Shown one piece after another: positions 26,321-37,600 of a DNA stretch of 64,000 nt. This DNA comes from Sabellastarte sp. h YS-2021 (lineage: Eukaryota > Annelida > Polychaeta > Sabellida > Sabellidae): the NCBI GenBank assembly GCA_964017235.1, contig OZ024928.1, positions 87,663,566 through 87,727,565 on the forward strand, given 5' to 3'. The position numbers and the translations under genes are program-made. The notes under the pieces are model-generated. The model worked only from the letters and a program-made list of their open reading frames with translations, had not been told where the DNA came from and did not search any database. The stretch's first letter is position 1, and the number at the start of each line of letters is the position of its first letter.

Positions 26321-28041
26321 TCACTTTATTGTGAAAACGTACATAAAATTATAGTAAATTATATTTCTGAGAAGTTAAATGTCTTTAATACCATATGTTG
26401 CGATATTGCACACACAGTCTCTAAACTGGAGTGATTAGCTGTGGCAGTTACAGGATTGTCCTGTTTCTGGTTAGTGTGGCAGTCACAGTAATTTTTTTCA
26501 TATTTAACCGGTTGTGGATTTAGTATGGAGAAAAGTGACATCGGTTTAAGCAAATGGACATGTTAAGAGATACAACCTTTCTTAATTGGGGAAGAAATAT
26601 CTTCCCTATAAAAAAGTTTTGACATCTTTAGAAGACAACGGTTACTCATGTTTCTTCAAAAAAAGGTATACAAGATATTTGAAATATCATCTTCTTGTAA
26701 ATTGAATTCCCGATTATCTTTTTTTAATTCTTAAAGTTACTTTTGTTGAGTAAGATGTTATTAATTTTTAAATTATATCAGACTTGATATACGACCATAA
26801 AACAGAACAGATTTATCATGGCCCGAGTGACGTAATTGGTCATTCACAGTCTTCACCTTCCACCAAGCAATTATTTGGAATAAAAATTGACAGCAGTAAG
26901 TTTTCGATGAAAACTCTCTTGCTACAAACTCAAAAAAAGAAAGCGACTTTCAGTAAATCAGCGTACATCTTACAAATTATAATATGTATATATCAGTATT
27001 CCTGATGGGCTTGAATTTAATTTATAGATTAGTTCATTTTGTAGCAATTTCAGGCAGGTTCTGAAGTACCAACCAAGCCAAACAGTATATCCAGGCACCT
27101 TACCAAATAATTGTGAATCGGGAATATATGCTATGTATTTGTGTGACCAGTCCGAATCAATCAATAAACACTACCGTTGTATTTTACTGGAGCTGTTACA
27201 GAATAATCTTTGTGTCTAAATGACCCAGTTCAAAAGGCTATAACAATCAGGTTGAATTCTGGGACTTCTGCATGCACAAGGCTTGTAGGTCTTGTCGTGT
27301 CCAACACAGAGTTCTGAGCGAAGAAACATCCTGATCATGCCTTATTACAAATGGGCAATATCCAGACATGACAAAAATTGATATACAGCTAGAAACGTGA
27401 CCCATCCAGTAAACCGGAGAAAGACAGAGTTTTGATATCTTGTGGTGACTGTAGTTTTGACCAAGGGACTTTCCATGTTGGTTATTTTTCAACAAACCTT
27501 CATTTCATCAGATTTCTATGCTAGGTTTGTTTCTCTTTTTCTTTTTTTTCTTTTTTTTTTTTTTTGGGGGGGGGGGGGCGGTAATTGAAAGCAGACATGC
27601 AATAGATAACATCAAAGCTTAATTTCATAGGTATATGAAAGTTGTAAGCACAGAACAAAAGTGTGTGTATTCTTTAAAATTGGAGCATGTTTGGTTATCT
27701 TTGCTTTGAGTACAGTTCAACCTAAATTTAATTAGTTTTATGGTTCGTTAACCCTGTTTACCGTTGTGGGAAGTTTGGACAACAACAAAAAACAATCTAC
27801 GTAGAAAAATCAATTGCAGGATTGAAAAGGAAAGTTATATAACCAAAAACACAAGTCTTAACAATGTTACTACTGACAAGATCAATGCAAGATGTTTTAT
27901 TTAAATTCTTTCAACTGTGTGGTTTACCTTTGTATAAAGATTGATAAACAGAAAAACGGTCTTGATTTGGAAAATTCAGTTGTTCAACTGAACATCTAAG
28001 TGTCAACAGTATTACATCTTACAAGATAATGAAGAATAAAA
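26321..28041. other. Stretch without a recognised gene
   Basis: AT-rich sequence with a T-run followed by 13 G at about 27550-27578. Sequence just upstream of 28042 could contain further retrotransposon remnants, but I could not read a convincing frame through it. Confidence 0.35.
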
Positions 28042-29181
28042 ATGAATGAAGAAAGTTTAATAGCTGAAACACTTAACATGTATCTTGCAAAAATGTCTAT
28101 TACCACAAACCTACTTCTACAAATGAACTTTCGCAAAATTGACGAGTTTGGGGTATTCTTAAAGGTACCACCTTTCTATCAGCAAATTATAATATCTTAC
28201 AACTTGTGTAAAACTATAAGACCAATTAACAAGATGAATACTGTAGAAATTCTGTCACAGCCATTGTGGGGTAATGAATATTTCAAATCAAAAGGCAAAT
28301 GTCTTTATTACAAAAACTGGTTAGAAAGTGGGTTTCTATATGTAAAAGATCTTGTTGAACATGATGGCTCGTTTATATCAGAACATAATATATTACAGAA
28401 ACTAATAATTAAAACTAATTGGATGAGTGAAGTCTTCATATTGAAAAACATTATCAGCAAAAATGCACTGAGGCATTGTGACACTACTGTATGTAGGTTT
28501 ACCCAAGTTTCACTTTACCAAAAATTAACATTATGCACAAAGACAAAAATTTTCAATCCAAATGAAATTAATTCCAAAGAAATGTATGTGGTACTTTTGG
28601 GCAAAAAAACTGAAAGACCATACACAGAATACATGTGGCAAAGGAAATTTCAGGATGAAATAAATAAAAATGACTGGGAAAATCTTTATCTCACCAATTT
28701 TAAGATACTCAGATACAAAAAATTTTCAGAGTTTAAGTACAAAATATTGCTAAATATACTGCCCTGTGGGGAAAAGCTAGGAAAATGGGGGAAAAGTTCC
28801 TCAACAAAATGTACTTTCTGTGGTGAATCAGAAGATATTAGTCATCTGTTGTACAGTTGTCCAAGGATTAAACATATTTGGTGTATACTGAGCAATTGTC
28901 TCAAGCTAAATATTACCCTTAAGCATATAATATTAGGTATACCTTGTCAGAATTATTTAAGTGAAAATAGAAACATATGTATAGTTATTGTGAGTTATGC
29001 CATTTTCAGTACGTAGTCTAAATGTAGTTGGAACAATTCAGACTATAAATCAGTGAATATTGCAAACATAATAAAAGAACGGTTATCTTTTTATGGAGAG
29101 GTTTTTGATTCTTCATTACTTAATAGTAACCAAAGAAAAAGCATGAAAAATATGATTAAATGTATGCTGTTTCACTTATGA
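28042..29181 (+). mobile_element. 5'-truncated LINE: C-terminal part of ORF2 (L1/Tx1-like)
   Basis: The frame is open from the ATG at 28042 to a TAG at 29014-29016 (324 residues). It then continues in the same frame to a TGA at 29179-29181, so one in-frame stop interrupts the last 55 codons. Residues 75-105 (LWGNEYFKSKGKCLYYKNW, then VKDL) match the post-RT region of L1/Tx1-type ORF2 proteins. Residues 199-246 (WQRKF, KFSEFKYKILLNILPCGEKL) lead into a C-terminal zinc knuckle, C257-x2-C260-x7-H268-x4-C273, followed by an IKHIW segment. This zf-RVT arrangement is typical of the ORF2 C-terminus. Endonuclease and reverse transcriptase domains are absent, as expected of 5' truncation, so the ATG is fortuitous. 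The frame is mostly intact, so insertion was relatively recent. Confidence 0.88.
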
Positions 29182-29552
29182 TAGTTATAAAACTGCTTAT
29201 TTTTGGTCCTTCGTATTCATTTTAACTGTCAGACTGTTTTCAAATGACTTTAGAAAAGGCTCTTGCAAATATTAATTGGATGTATTGGTTTTTTGAAGTG
29301 AAACAGTGGAAATAGTTTTCCATACTTCAGCAGCAAAAGGCTTAACTGGGGGTGGGACTATCTTGCTGTGCTTCACTTCTGCGTGAATTAGAATGTACAC
29401 TGTATTACAAATCTTATAAAAAGACTTTATGTGCTAATTTAAAAACATTTTTGTAATTGTCTATCTTTTCGTAAATCTTTACAATTATCTTAGTTTTAGA
29501 AAACAATCTGTCTTGATATACATGGTATATTTGTTAACAGTTATTAAGACCA

Positions 29553-30249
29553 TGTGAACAGGGTTTTCATTTATTAAATCAATTTAACAAACACCCTACA
29601 AAGTATCAAATATCTTTGTTAGTATACTAAAATTCATTTTTCATACTGCGTATGAAATGGCACTGGAAGTACACCTTGATGGAGGGTTTGCTACCCTCGC
29701 CCTCCCAAGGTTGTCTTGCACCAATATTGTTACAAAAGGGTAAATAAATTTTGTGTGAAAAAAAAAATTTTTTTTTTAAAAATCTTACAAGATAAAACAC
29801 AAAAATTTGGAACAGAGAGGTCCATTTTGGAAAGGTTTTTCAAAGTGTGTGAAAAATGTAACAAAGGTCTTCACTTGACCTTTAAATCTCATGAGATATG
29901 TTGTCTGACTGACAACATTCTGCTACCAACAACATTATCAAAGTGTTGTGGTCATTCTCTGGTGTCAATGAAAAATGGCTATGAATATATTATGTGAGAG
30001 TGTCATAAATGGTTGTTGGAGCTCAATTGAGGAGTCATCCCATTTTAAGATGAGCTTTAGTCCAACTTATAATGCTACGCTTGGCAGGCAATCTTAGCAT
30101 TAAGATGTATTAGAACAGATCAGCTCAACTTATGATAATAAAACTCAGGAATGATTTTTTTTAAGCTAGCAATGATGTATACCTATACTTTTTCACTTGT
30201 TTCTGTCCGTGCACCTGTAACTTTATCCAAGATATTTGTAATATGTAGA
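29553..30249 (+). repeat. Tandem duplication, unit 1 (~697 bp)
   Basis: This unit starts at TGTGAACAGGGTTTTCATTT and runs to GTAATATGTAGA. It recurs almost unchanged at 30308-31002, separated by a 58-base partial copy. I count roughly ten substitutions or one-base indels over about 695 bases, so the duplication is recent. An open frame in each copy (FFLKILQDKTQKFGTERSIL...) matches no family I know and differs in length between copies because of small indels. Confidence 0.92.
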
Positions 30250-30307
30250 TGTGAACAGGGTTTTCATTTATTAAATCAATTTAACAAACACCCTACAAAG
30301 TATCAAA
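30250..30307 (+). repeat. 58-bp partial repeat between the two large units
   Basis: It begins TGTGAACAGGGTTTTCATTT and ends TACAAAGTATCAAA, identical to the first 58 bases of both flanking large units. The locus is therefore unit, partial unit, unit, which suggests slippage or unequal exchange. Confidence 0.93.
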
Positions 30308-31002
30308 TGTGAACAGGGTTTTCATTTATTAAATCAATTTAACAAACACCCTACAAAGTATCAAATATCTTTGTTAGTATACTAAAATTCATTTTTCATA
30401 CTGTGTATGAAATGGCACTGGAAGTACACCTTGATGGAGGGTTTGCTACCCTCGCCCTCCCAAGGTTGTTTTGCACCAATATTGTTACAAAAGGGTAAAT
30501 AAATTTTGTGTGAAAAAAAAAATTTTTTTTTTAAAATCTTACAAGATAAAACACAAAAATTTGGAACAGAGAGGTCCATTTTGGAAAGGTTTTTCAAAGT
30601 GTGTGAAAAATGTAACAAAGGTCTTCACTTGACCTTTAAATCTCATGAGATATGTTGTCTGACTGACAACATTCTGCTACCAACAACATTATCAAAGTGT
30701 TGTGGCCATTCTCTGGTGTCAATGAAAAAGGCTATGAATATATTATGTGAGAGTGTCATAAATGGTTGTTGGAGCTCAATTGAGGAGTCATCCCATTTTA
30801 AGATGAGCTTTAGTCCAACTTATAATGCTACGCTTGGTAGGCAATCTTAGCATTAAGATGTGTTAGAACAGATCAGCTCAACTTATGATAATAAAACTCA
30901 GGAATGATTTTTTTAAGCTAGCAATGATGTATACCTATACTTTTTCACTTGTTTCTGTCCGTGCACCTGTAATTTTATCCAAGATATTTGTATTATGTAG
31001 AT
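30308..31002 (+). repeat. Tandem duplication, unit 2 (~695 bp)
   Basis: Near-identical to 29553-30249. The match ends at ATTATGTAGAT, after which the sequence becomes unique (CACTGTAGTTTTC). Flanking direct TGTGAAC / TGTAGAT junctions fit a simple tandem duplication rather than two independent transposon insertions. Confidence 0.92.
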
Positions 31003-33290
31003 CACTGTAGTTTTCTTTAGCATTGAAGAACCAGGTTCCAGACCATTGACCTTGGACACTAATAAGCACACAACTTTCACCAGGATCCCATAAGCTTGAA
31101 TCAGACAATAACATATTTACACAGACTGAGATGTTTATGATGATGAAAGTTCCAAATAGATAATTGATGTTCAAAGTAAAAAAGACCATATCTGTTATGG
31201 TGACACGTTATAAACTGGTCGATACAAGGGGTCAGGATGATAATTTCAAAAGATAAAATGATTATATATTTACAAGAAAATGTTGCAAAAAATGGTAAAT
31301 GTGAAAGTTTTATTATAATTTTTTACCTGTGATATAAATAAAGTTTAAGAATCTATCAATGCAGTGATAAACGTTTCTCCATTAAATTAAAGCTTTTATT
31401 TTGAATGTTGACATTTTGTTGCTGATATGTCAATTTTGTAGTTTTTCAATTACCCAACACATTTCTGTCACACTCTAATGTATGTACATATGTTTATCCT
31501 TTGATACAGTAGTTACTTCTTCCACAACTTATAGGAGTTGGTCCAATTTAAGCAACAAAATTCTACATGAAAGGTTGACTTTCATTTGTATGCCTTTCTC
31601 GCATGGACAAAATTGCACTTTTGAAAATTATTGTGATATATCTTCCTAATAAGTACATATTTTTGTTGGTGATCTAAATTTGCAGTCATAATATGGTAGA
31701 TCTGTCATAATGACAAACGCCCGTTCATAATTTTGATGGAGGATAAACTGTTCTCAGCTAAAAATCGGAAACCCAAATCACAATGGTGGAAAAAATAAAG
31801 AAATTAACAGAATATCTAAAGAAGAAATACTTGGAATTTTATAACTACAAATTTTAAGACTTTGTTAAACTTTCACATTCCATCACAAGACCTTCATTTC
31901 AAAATTATTGTCCTGCTATGTCCAATACTGGGGGAAAAAGCAGAAAAAAACTGTGTCCTTCTCATTAAAAAACATATGTTGTTACATACATATTGCCACA
32001 TCCTACGATCTGCTCTCACTGGACTGAGTGGGGCAAACAGGCCATATTGCTTTGTGATTTTACACCCTCACTACCAGGCTTCAGAAAGGTAACTAGTAAA
32101 CATTTAAATATAATCACAAACATAACTCGGATCAATGCTTTGACAGAAAGAATTACAGAAAAATAGATTTCCTGAGGTTAGTTCGACCCTCCTGAAACTG
32201 CAGACAGCAGCAACAAGGCCCACCTTACTTGCTTACACAAAAAGTGTATGTAGAGAGCCAACAACTACAATTAGGATGGCACCAAGATGAATTCAGCAGA
32301 CACTAAGGTGCTTAAAGCTTTAATTAAAACCATGGAAATACAGATAGAGGCTTTCCAGTTCTCAGATGCATCTAAACAATGGGAGATAGGGAAGAACTTG
32401 GACACAGGAGAGTAAAACCAGGGTTCTGTATCAGGCTCTGGCTCCAGGGAAGGCAGAGATATAGACACTGTAATGCACCCACGCCAGAGTTGGAGAAGCG
32501 GGCTACCCAATCAGAGGAGCACTGGTGGTTGGTCTGCAGTTGGCAGCCACACTTAGACATCTTGCCATTGAAGAGAGTTACACCTGCACAACATCTTCAA
32601 GAGTTCAAACTGTGATATGACCCAAAAACTTGATGCAAAAAGAAGCTGTCTTGGATGAAAACACATAACGATGAAAGCTGCATGAAATCAATTTTTTAAA
32701 TCCTTTTTCATCCTGGTACTAATCAGTGCCAATACAGGCTTACATATAGTGTACAAGTTGATATTATTTCCAGTGGTTTCTAATCAGATGCCCAGATATT
32801 CAACCATTTAGAGCTGAAGGGCAATATAAAAATAGGTTGAAAGCAGAAATCCTGGTAGACAAATGAAACAACAGTTGGGTTTCCTGGTGGACATTTTTAC
32901 GAATGATGGGGCAAATGGATTGAACAAAGACTTTCCCCTCACACCATCAGCCAGAGCCAGGACTGAGCATTAGAGATAAAAAGGCCTTTTTGAGTGTCAC
33001 TTAAATGTTCCAATAAAAATTTATATGCTGGTATTGCCAAATTAAGCCTCACTTTTTGCATCACAATAATAGAAAATCATGTCACTCACATAATCCATAT
33101 TAGATTATAATAATACTAACTGGATGCGGATAGTTCATCATGTTTCCAAATCACTGGTGTTGTGTAAGATATTTCGCATCTCACTCTTTGGCAAGGAACA
33201 CAGTGTTTGTCATTATGTTGTTACAGCAGTCCCTTTCCTGAATCTTGCATTTTTTCTAACATATCCTATGATGTTTGACTTAAGAAATTA
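31003..33290. other. Stretch without a recognised gene
   Basis: A minus-strand frame at about 31.0-31.15 kb (SLWDPGESCVLISVQGQW) and a plus-strand frame at 32288-32413 (MNSADTKVLKALIKTMEIQI) look protein-like. Neither has recognisable relatives, convincing splice sites or an unbroken continuation. They are recorded here only as possible remnants. Confidence 0.3.
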
Positions 33291-33304
33291 AATGTCTGAA
33301 TGAA

Positions 33305-33770
33305 CCACTGTTGTTTTGTCAATTTTGTAAAGTCACTTGCCAAATCTCCTAATTAATTACCATACATCTTTTGCTGTGACTGTGTCTACTTTTTCAACTA
33401 CTAGGGGATTAAAGTTCTTTGATGACATAATTTCCCTCACAACTAGTCTTTCTTCTATGCGTCGCTTCTTCAGCAGAACCCTTTTAGTGTACAAATTAAC
33501 TTCATGCTTCTGCAAGAAATCAGCAATGGCTTTCCATCTTGGTTAGTGAAGCATATGCAGTCTTCAGTTTCTTTTTAGTTCTAGATAACACTGCAACTCT
33601 GCATAACTCAGGAGTCTCACTTCCTCTTCTGATCAGTCCTACTCCTCCTGGTTCTTAGCATCCTCCTGGATCTGAGCCTTTTGGCTTGGTGCCTCCTACC
33701 TCGAGCTTTCTGGAATATAAGTAGGAGCAACCAGCTCAAACTGTGATGTCTTCTCAACAGTTGTCATCTT
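33305..33770 (-). pseudogene. Decayed coding remnant of an unidentified protein
   Basis: Read on the minus strand, one frame from about 33545 to 33345 gives PRWKAIADFLQKHEVNLYTK, then RVLLKKRRIEERLVVREIMS and FNPLVVEKVDTVTAKDVW before a stop. Upstream, other frames give SEEEVRLLSYAELQCYLELK (about 33620-33560), QKAQIQEDAKNQEE and MTTVEKTSQFELVAPTYIP (about 33768-33700). The composition (helical, charged, low in Cys and Trp) and the order look like one real protein broken by at least three stops and two frameshifts, with no intron signal needed to explain it. It may be a processed pseudogene or part of a mobile element. I do not recognise the family. Confidence 0.45.
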
Positions 33771-33904
33771 CCTACCAATCCCACAACTATTGATTGTAAC
33801 ATGTAAAAATGATCCTATAAGTGATATTTGTAGTTGTAAGATAAACCAACTTACCATTACAGTGACACAACTTTTCTGTACTCTGATGCAACAACATCTC
33901 TCTG

Positions 33905-34150
33905 GGGGATGAGTGGAGTTGCGGGTAACACGCTCACCTCCCACCTCTGAGGTCAGTGGTTCAAAACCTGGGCCAGATCCTTATGTAGGAAAGTTGGTTG
34001 TTGCTTACCAATGCCTGGAAGTTGTCAGTTCAGAATCTTAAACAACTAATATGTACTGGTTTCCCTCACCCTTAAAACTACCCAGAGTGATATAACTTTT
34101 ACAATATATTGACTTTGATGTTAAACCCCACTAAATGCAATATTTGTTAA
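33905..34150 (+). mobile_element. tRNA-derived SINE (second family)
   Basis: GTGGAGTTGCGGGTAACACG resembles a tRNA A-box region and GTGGTTCAAAACCTGGG a B box about 35 bases later, as in a tRNA-related polymerase III head. The body differs from the SINEs at 1.2 and 60.1-60.8 kb and ends in TTGATGTTAAACCCCACTAA, a tail style common to molluscan SINEs. It is non-coding. Confidence 0.65.
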
Positions 34151-34620
34151 ATAATACAAACTATGTTTTCACTCTAATACATTGATAAGGTTCAAGTAAT
34201 CCTCAAAAAGCCCTGATCAGTCTTGGGAGAAGAGATCAACGAAAATACCTCCAGCAATGTTGCAAGTTTTGGTTGACTATACCAAATGTTTCCACATTTG
34301 TTTACATTTTTAGGAAAATTAACTTTGCCGTCATAAGAGTGGAACGCTGTGTCATATGACCAAAAATATAAGTCATAATACAGTAATATGATGACCAGAG
34401 AAAAAAAGAGGCATTCAATACAGAGACTCCCACTCGCAAAATTTTTATCAATCGTGTTTGAACCATAAGAATGACTATGTTGGCAACTTTGAAGACTGAG
34501 AACATAATCACCAAAACAAATAATTTGTTCAAATAAACGGCTATTTTATTGTCAGAAAAATACGAGATCGAATAAACAACTTTGGTTTCTTATGCAACAG
34601 GTCAAACTGTTTCTTCCAGA

Positions 34621-34656
34621 ATGTTCAAACTATATAGCAGATCCCGTCAATTGCAG
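34621..34656 (+). CDS. STOML2: STOML2 coding exon 1 (inferred): start of mitochondrial presequence
   Basis: ATG followed by [11 protein letters not shown], then a donor CAG/GTAATA in phase 0, exactly the phase needed for exon 2 at 36783. The peptide is basic and Ser-rich without acidic residues, as expected of a mitochondrial targeting signal. Including it gives 362 aa, close to the human 356. Another first exon cannot be excluded without transcripts. Confidence 0.6.
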
Positions 34657-37600
34657 GTAATAAATACATGATACTTGGGTAATTACACATAAAATAGTGC
34701 GAAATTATGTATGCTTCTTCGTTAAAATGACCGGCATGGTGGGCGATAATAAGGCTTTTGTGGTATTATCGATCCTCTGCTCCAAGTTATGCCCCCCCCC
34801 CCCCCCCCCCCCTTGTTTTACCATCGGAAATCAAAGATATATATCAGGATACATAAGTAATGAGCCATGATATTTTACTGGTAGAAAAATTTTATTAATT
34901 CCTGTGATACTTTTTTTGCTGGCTGTTGAAAACAACGTAAAATTGATCTTACGTACCTTTGAATTTGGCGATGTTGCAGATCAGTTTCAATTTTAAACTG
35001 TCCACATGCAGTTTTGGATTTCCCAAAAGATATTTACACATAAGTGTAAAACTCATTATTTAAACCTAAAAAGTTTTTTAAAAAGTTATTTGCAGGGATC
35101 AGTTAGGCATTATAGGTGCCGGACACATAACTTTTACCCAACCCCATGTCAGGGGCCCGATTTATATTCGGCAAGGTTATGTCCCAGGATGTCCCGATAT
35201 GTAACATATTGGCTATATGTCAGGTAGTGCTAAATCGTGAGAACTGAGAAGTGCTTCATATATAGGGAAGACTGATAAAAGATATAATACATCAAGAATA
35301 AATACAATATATCAGAAAATCTCATGAGTTCACATATTTCTGTGGGGTTTTCTAACAATATTTTATGAATAGGAAGACTACTAAAAGATAAAATACTTCA
35401 AAGTTGTGGACTTGTGTATGCATAGCATGCAAATTATGGATGTTAATGAGGAATTATGATTTCATAAAATTCTCTGGTGTTTCTAACAATATTGCAAAGA
35501 TCAGATACTTCAAGTTTGCGGAAACATTGCACACATCTCATTAATATAAATGTGGAAATACGAAGTTCCTTGGGGTTTTCTAACAATAGTTTATAAATAG
35601 TTGGACAGCTTGAAGATCAAATACTTCAAATTTGCGGACATATCCTCCACTGATGTATAATATCCTCATTCACCATCAGGGACCTGACACATAAGTAAAC
35701 AATTAGACATCATGTTCCCAATTCTTAAGTTCTTGCAAAATTATTTTTACAATATTGCATGCATGTTGGAACATTTACTTCTGAGTTTCTGTGTCACAAC
35801 ATTTTATCATACTTAACAGATCCATCCTGCTGATGATTTTATTAATTAATAAAACCCAGACTGGTGACCCTCCTATTGTGTCAACTCTCCATTATTTTTG
35901 TATAATGGAGAGTTAACACTACATTATTTTCTTACAGTGACATGTGGTTTAGTTCAGTGGGCAGTCTGTCAAATACAAAAGGGTGTTTGCCAGTCGTTCT
36001 CAGCACAATGCGTCCAATATTGAATTTTTTTTCCACAACTTTTTTATATTAATTAGTTCAGTGGGTACATTTATAGTCTCTTTGAATTCTGCATGGAATT
36101 TTTTAGTTTATGGAAAAAACTAGTAATTTGATTTGTAAAGCTGGACTTTTTTTAAGTCTTTGGATTTTCTTTATAATATGACTTTACAATAACCGTCTGT
36201 GTATTTAAATGCAAGAGCAGCTACCCTTTCACACATAACCAGGTCAGGTGAAAGCTACTAATGATATTTACACCAAAGCAAATAGTGCAAAGATTATATA
36301 GGTTGACCATTTAGTAAATGGTGTCAAATTATTCAATTAATTAATTGGTTTCACTTCAAATGGTTTTATAATAGATAATTGCCTTGTGGCACATTGTTAT
36401 GTAAACTTAATGGCTCTTTGGCAATTCAGGCCTCATAGGCCATTAAGTTTAATGGAGTGCCACTTGGCCATTATCTATACGAAAACACCACAGACAATGA
36501 TACATTTGTTTCCCCAAAACTTGACAAGTACATATTACAGCTGGATGGCTGACACTTAATATTTGCTGACACACATAAAATTAATACCTAGTACAGCTTG
36601 ATGTGAATGTTGCACAATGTTCATTCACTAAAGACAATCATCCTACAATCTCTACAATTCTGTTTATTTTTCTCATTCCAAACTTTAAAATAAATGAAGT
36701 TACAAATCTGTCAGAAACAAGAAAATGATACTTGCTGGAAGTTGCTGCATATTCATTTATTTTGTCTTTTGTGTAACTGTAGAAGTTGATGAACTATCAA
36801 GTACACCAGCAGGTTAGGCAAAGATCTCACCTTCCATTCAACACTGTGATTGTATTTGTACCACAACAGGAGGCTTGGATTGTGGAAAGGTTTGGAAAAT
36901 TTAACAGGACTCTAGAACCAGTAAGTTTTTATCATACAGAAATAGACATTTACATTTAGGACTTAAATATGTTGTAATTTTGTTGAACAAAAAATCTACA
37001 GTCTTTTTCAGAGATCTGGCATGATTATCTGTCAGAAGTTACTGAAAAAGGATTTGTGACAGTTTAATTAGTCTTATGAGATTTTTTGCAAAAGATTATA
37101 TCAGACAAGAAACAAGTATTTGTTTCTTAATTTTGTAATTGTTTACTATTCTATCAAGTACTGCTGCATTAGTTTAAGTAACAATATTCTTTAAAATGAA
37201 GAAGCAAATACCATCCAATAAAGTAACAGTAACAGTGTAATCACAAAAAAAAGTTAAATGTTGGATGGAAGCCTCTCAAATTTGCATTGGAGCATAGAAA
37301 ACCTTGAGATATTGATACATAGAACCTTGACCCTGAACCCTTTTCATCCTACCTTCGAATTCAGGGTCAATTCATACAGGATCAACTTAGTCTTATCAAC
37401 AATGCCATGCATCTCCTTTTTTCTTATTGGTTGTGAATCTGTTTTTAGGGATTAGATTTGACCTTTGGCTCTGCTTCAGGTGGACCTTTGGCCTCTGTTT
37501 CAAGGTGGAACTGGGTTCACTTACCAAAAAAGCCTTGTGTCTAAATTAATATTTGCCCCAGGAGTTTGTAAAGTGAAAACATCTCATAGGAAAACATGGG

